This document shows, one piece after another, positions 61,187-64,000 of a stretch of DNA of 64,000 bases (position 1 is its first letter; every line of letters begins with the position of its first letter). The stretch spans positions 3,953,295 to 4,017,294 of the forward strand of contig RPFO01000079.1 in assembly GCA_009746045.1 (NCBI GenBank). Direction: 5' to 3'. The notes under the pieces are model-generated. The model searched no databases and was not told the DNA's origin. It was given only the letters and a program-made list of their open reading frames with translations. The stretch is from Mesostigma viride. Taxonomy: Eukaryota; Streptophyta; Mesostigmatophyceae; Mesostigmatales; Mesostigmataceae. Both the position numbers and the translations under genes were made by a program.

Positions 61187-61990
61187 TCTTTTTCGCCTGC
61201 GGGTGCAGCCCCATAATGCGTACGAGCAGCTTCACGGCTTTCTTCTTGGAAATCAAGAACAACGGGCCTGACAACAACAACAACGACAGCAGCATCAGCT
61301 CCAACAAGAGTGAGTTGCGGGATTTTACGTACGTGGTTTTTCTATTTTTTTTTTCACCTGGCATGTTGAGTATTCATCCCATTTTGCGTCATGACGGCTT
61401 CCTGAACGACGACTTCTCTCCCTCTCCCTCTCCCCCCCCTCCTCCCCTCTTTTTTTCACCAGGTTTTTCATGCCGATTTTAAATCCCTTTTGCGTCATGC
61501 TCCTTGTAGCGTGATGTCGTCAATTGTCACTCACAACAAATACTATCATTGTGGTTCGTTCTTTTTCGCCTGCGGGTGCAGGTCACGAGCGTTGCGTACG
61601 AGCAGCACTTACATCATTAAATCAAGAACAACGGGCCTGACAACAAGAACAACGACAGCAGCATCAGCAACAACAAGAGTGAGTTGCGGGATTTTATGTA
61701 CGTTGTTTTTTCTCATGTTTTTTCACCTGTCATGTTGAGTATCATCCCATTTTGCGTCATGCCGGCTTCCTGAACGACGACTCTCTCTCCCTCTCCTCTC
61801 CCCCCTCTCCCTCTTATTTTTCACGCAGTTTTTCATGCCGATTTTAATCCTTTTGCGTCATGCTCCTTGTAGCGGATGTCGTCAATTGTCACTCACAACC
61901 ATGCTATCATTGTGGTTCGTTTTTTTCGCTGCGGGTGCAGGTCACGAGCGTGCGGCGGTGCGTCATCAATCCAAGAACAAAACACGAATG
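61187..61990 (+). repeat. Exon-like tandem repeat, ~365-bp unit, 2.2 copies
   Basis: Each unit has a pyrimidine-rich stretch ending GCCTGCGGGTGCAG (61187, 61557, 61918), then a ~100-base block containing ATCAAGAACAACGGGCCTGA and a run of AAC, then AAGAGTGAGT, a good splice donor. That is the look of an acceptor-exon-donor cassette. The reading frame of the block differs between copies, so it is probably not a working repeated exon. The third copy is cut off by CT-rich DNA. Confidence 0.6.
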
Positions 61991-62554
61991 TGGCCTAATC
62001 CCTCCCTCTCTCTCTTCCCTCTCCTCTCCCTCTCCCTCTCCCTCTCCCTCTCCTCTCCCCCTCTCCCTCCTCCCTCTCCCTTCCCTCTCCCTCTCCTCTC
62101 CCTCTCCTCTCCCTCTCCCTCTCCCTCTCCCTCTCCCTCTCCCCTCCCTCTCCCTCTCTCTCTCCCCTCTCCCTCTCCCTCTCCCTCTCCTCTCCCCTCT
62201 CCTCTCCCTCTCCCTCTCCCTCTCCCTCTCCCTCTCCTCTCCCTCTCCCTCTCCTCTCCTCCCCTCTCCCTCGCTCTCCGTCTCCTCTCCTCTCCCCTCT
62301 CCCTCTCCCTCTTCCCTCCTCTCCCTCTCCCTCTCTCCTCTCCTCTCCTCTCCTCCTCTCTCTCCTCTCCCTCTCCTCTCCCTCTCCTCTCCCTCTCCCT
62401 CTCCTCCTCTCTCTCTCCTCTCCCTCCCTCCCTCCTCCTCCCTCCTCCTCCCTCCCTCCTCCCCTTCCTCCTCCCTCCCTCCCTCCCTCCCTCCCTCCTC
62501 CTCCCTCCCCCTCCTCTCCCTCTCTCTCTCTCTCTCCTCCTCTCTCTCCTCTCT

Positions 62555-62591
<37 letters not shown>

Positions 62592-62970
62592 TCTCTCTCC
62601 TCCCTCTCTCTCTCCTCTTCCCTCTCCCCTCTCCCCTCTCCCTCTCCCTCTCCTCTCCTCTCCCTCTCCCTCTCCCTCTCCCTCTCCTCTCCCTCTCCCT
62701 CTCCCTCTCCCTTCCCTCTCGCCTCTCCCTTCCCTCTCCCTCTCCCTCTCCTCTCCCTTCCCTCTCCTCTCCCTCCTCCTCCTCCCTCCTCCCTCCCCCT
62801 CCCTCCCTCCTCCCTCCTCCCCTCCTCCCTCCTCCCTCCCTCCTTCCCTCCTCCCTCCTCCTCCTCCCCCCTCCCTCCCTCCCTCCCCCCTCCCTCCCTC
62901 CCTCCCTCTCCCCTTCCTCCTCCTCCCCTCCCTCCCTCCATCCATCCCTCCCCCTCCTCCTCCATCCCTC
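61991..62970 (+). repeat. CT-rich low-complexity DNA
   Basis: Irregular CCCTCT, CTCTCC and CTCC repeats. Very long Ser/Pro/Leu-rich frames on this strand and Arg/Glu/Gly-rich frames on the other are artefacts of composition. Confidence 0.95.
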
Positions 62971-62975
62971 ACCCT

Positions 62976-63335
62976 CTTACGGTTGCACCTGGTTACGCTT
63001 ACGCTTACGCTTACGCTCGGTTCTGCACGTTACCGCTTACGCTTTTACGCTTACGCTTACGCTTACGCGTTACGCTACGCTTACGCTTACGCTTTTACGC
63101 TTACGCTTATCGGCTTTTACGCTACGCTTACGCTAACGTACGCTTACGCTTACGCTTACGTTACGCTTACGTTCTTACTCTTACGCTTACGCTTACCTTA
63201 CGCTTACGCTTTACGCTTACGCTTACGCTTACGCTTACGCCCTCTCCTCTCCTACGGTTACGCTTACCGTTACGGTTATGCTTACTGCTTAGGTTTTACG
63301 CTTACGCTTACCGCTTAGGCCTACCTTTCGGCTAC
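62976..63335 (+). repeat. Degenerate TTACGC hexamer tract
   Basis: About 360 bases are built from TTACGC with TTTTACGC, TTACGTTACGC and GCTTAGG variants. The local heterogeneity resembles telomere-like or interstitial telomeric repeats, but TTACGC is not a telomere repeat I know. Confidence 0.9.
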
Positions 63336-64000
63336 GCCTCCCTCTCCCTCATCCTCTCCCTCTCCGTCTCCATCTCCTCTCCCTCTCCTTCCGCATACGC
63401 CTCCCTCTCCCTCTCCCTCCCCTAATCCCTCTACCTCTCCCTCCCCTCTCCCTCCCCTCTCCCCTCCCTTCCCCCTCCTCCTCTCCCTCTCCCTCTCCTC
63501 TCCTCTCCTCTCCCTCCTCCTCTCACTCTCCCTCTCCCTCTCCCTCTTTCTATCCCTCTCCCTCTCCCTCTCCTCTCCCTCGGCCCTCTCCCTCTCCCTC
63601 TCCTCGTCCTCTCTCCCTCTTCCCTCTCCTCTCCCCTCGCCTCTCCCTCTCCCTCTTCCCTCCTCCGCCTCTCGCCTCTCCCTCTCCCTCTCCTTCCCTC
63701 CTCCCTCTCCCTTGCCCTCCCCTCTCCCTCTTCTCTCCCTCTCCCTCTCCTCTCCTCTCCCTCTTCCTCTCCCTCTCCCTCTCCTTTCCCTCCCTCTTTC
63801 TCTCTTCCCCTCCTTCTCCTTCTCCTCTCCCCTCCCTCTCCCTCTCCCCTCTCCCTCTCCCTTCCCTCCTCTCCCTCTCCCTCTCCCACCACTCTCCCTC
63901 TCCCTCTCCCCTCTCCCTCTCCCCTCTCCTCGCACCGTCTCCCTTCCCCTCCTCCCCCTCCCCTCTCCCCTCTCCCCTCTCCCTTCTCCCTCGTCCCTCC
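63336..64000 (+). repeat. CT-rich low-complexity DNA (continues past window)
   Basis: The same composition as 61991-62970 continues to the window end. No gene is seen. Confidence 0.95.

Noticed and set aside
61835-63935. Very long Ser/Pro/Leu or Arg/Glu/Gly frames
   Set aside because: They come from low-complexity CT repeats and have no gene features.

Overview
The window looks like nuclear DNA of a green alga, probably a chlorophycean near the Chlamydomonadales. Evidence: the host genes have GC-rich exons split by introns with GTGCGT/GTGAGC donors, one plant/alga-type GT29 (sialyltransferase-like) gene is present, a TGTAA motif follows the first gene, and the rest is dense in LINEs, a Copia element, foldbacks and simple repeats. 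Species cannot be fixed from the sequence alone. There are only three good host genes: the 3' half of an aspartate aminotransferase (60-1765, +), a GNAT acetyltransferase (24693-25268, -) and a GT29 glycosyltransferase (26627-28759, +). No rRNA, CRISPR or convincing tRNA was seen.

Layout. 1-2.2 kb: end of the aminotransferase gene. 2.2-7.2 kb: nested LINE 3' ends, a 0.6-kb foldback and truncated reverse transcriptases, all joined by (TTAA)n tracts. 6.7-20 kb: a direct tandem duplication of about 6.64 kb. The LINE copy at the junction is a hybrid of the two outer LINE copies, so the duplication can be explained by unequal crossing over between them. Each unit holds a CCA-rich tract and a second LINE family with a (TTTAA)n tail. 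20.6-22.2 kb: a LINE-type ORF1 carried alone, with the same 3' hairpin and (TTAA)n tail as the LINEs. 22.25-23.98 kb: a non-autonomous TIR transposon bounded by TTAA. 24.7-28.8 kb: the GNAT and GT29 genes, with a small MITE between them. 30.1-34.2 kb: a spliced or broken transposase-like gene of a family with DYAEN, SDN and HGKGEVDG motifs, preceded by ~230-bp tandem repeats carrying a GCCGGCCGGC palindrome.

The most striking structure is 35,274-59,434: a 24-kb inverted repeat. Each arm starts at the same 12-bp palindrome, carries ~2 kb of unique sequence and a C-rich minisatellite, and runs inward into a ~70-bp satellite in the same unit order on both sides. The left satellite has expanded to 11.2 kb. 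The right one is about 1 kb and was split by a 7.6-kb Copia element with near-identical LTRs. The organisation resembles foldback elements (long inverted repeats made partly of tandem repeats). A diverged relic of the same arm lies just downstream of the GT29 gene (28.8-29.4 kb).

The last 4.6 kb hold another palindrome (60.33-61.08 kb), a ~365-bp exon-like tandem repeat, and low-complexity CT-rich DNA broken by a degenerate TTACGC tract. Parts of the satellite (41.5-42.75 kb) and the last exon-like repeat show systematic one-base losses in short homopolymers, which look like uncorrected long-read errors, so copy numbers and small indels in these repeats should be treated with caution.
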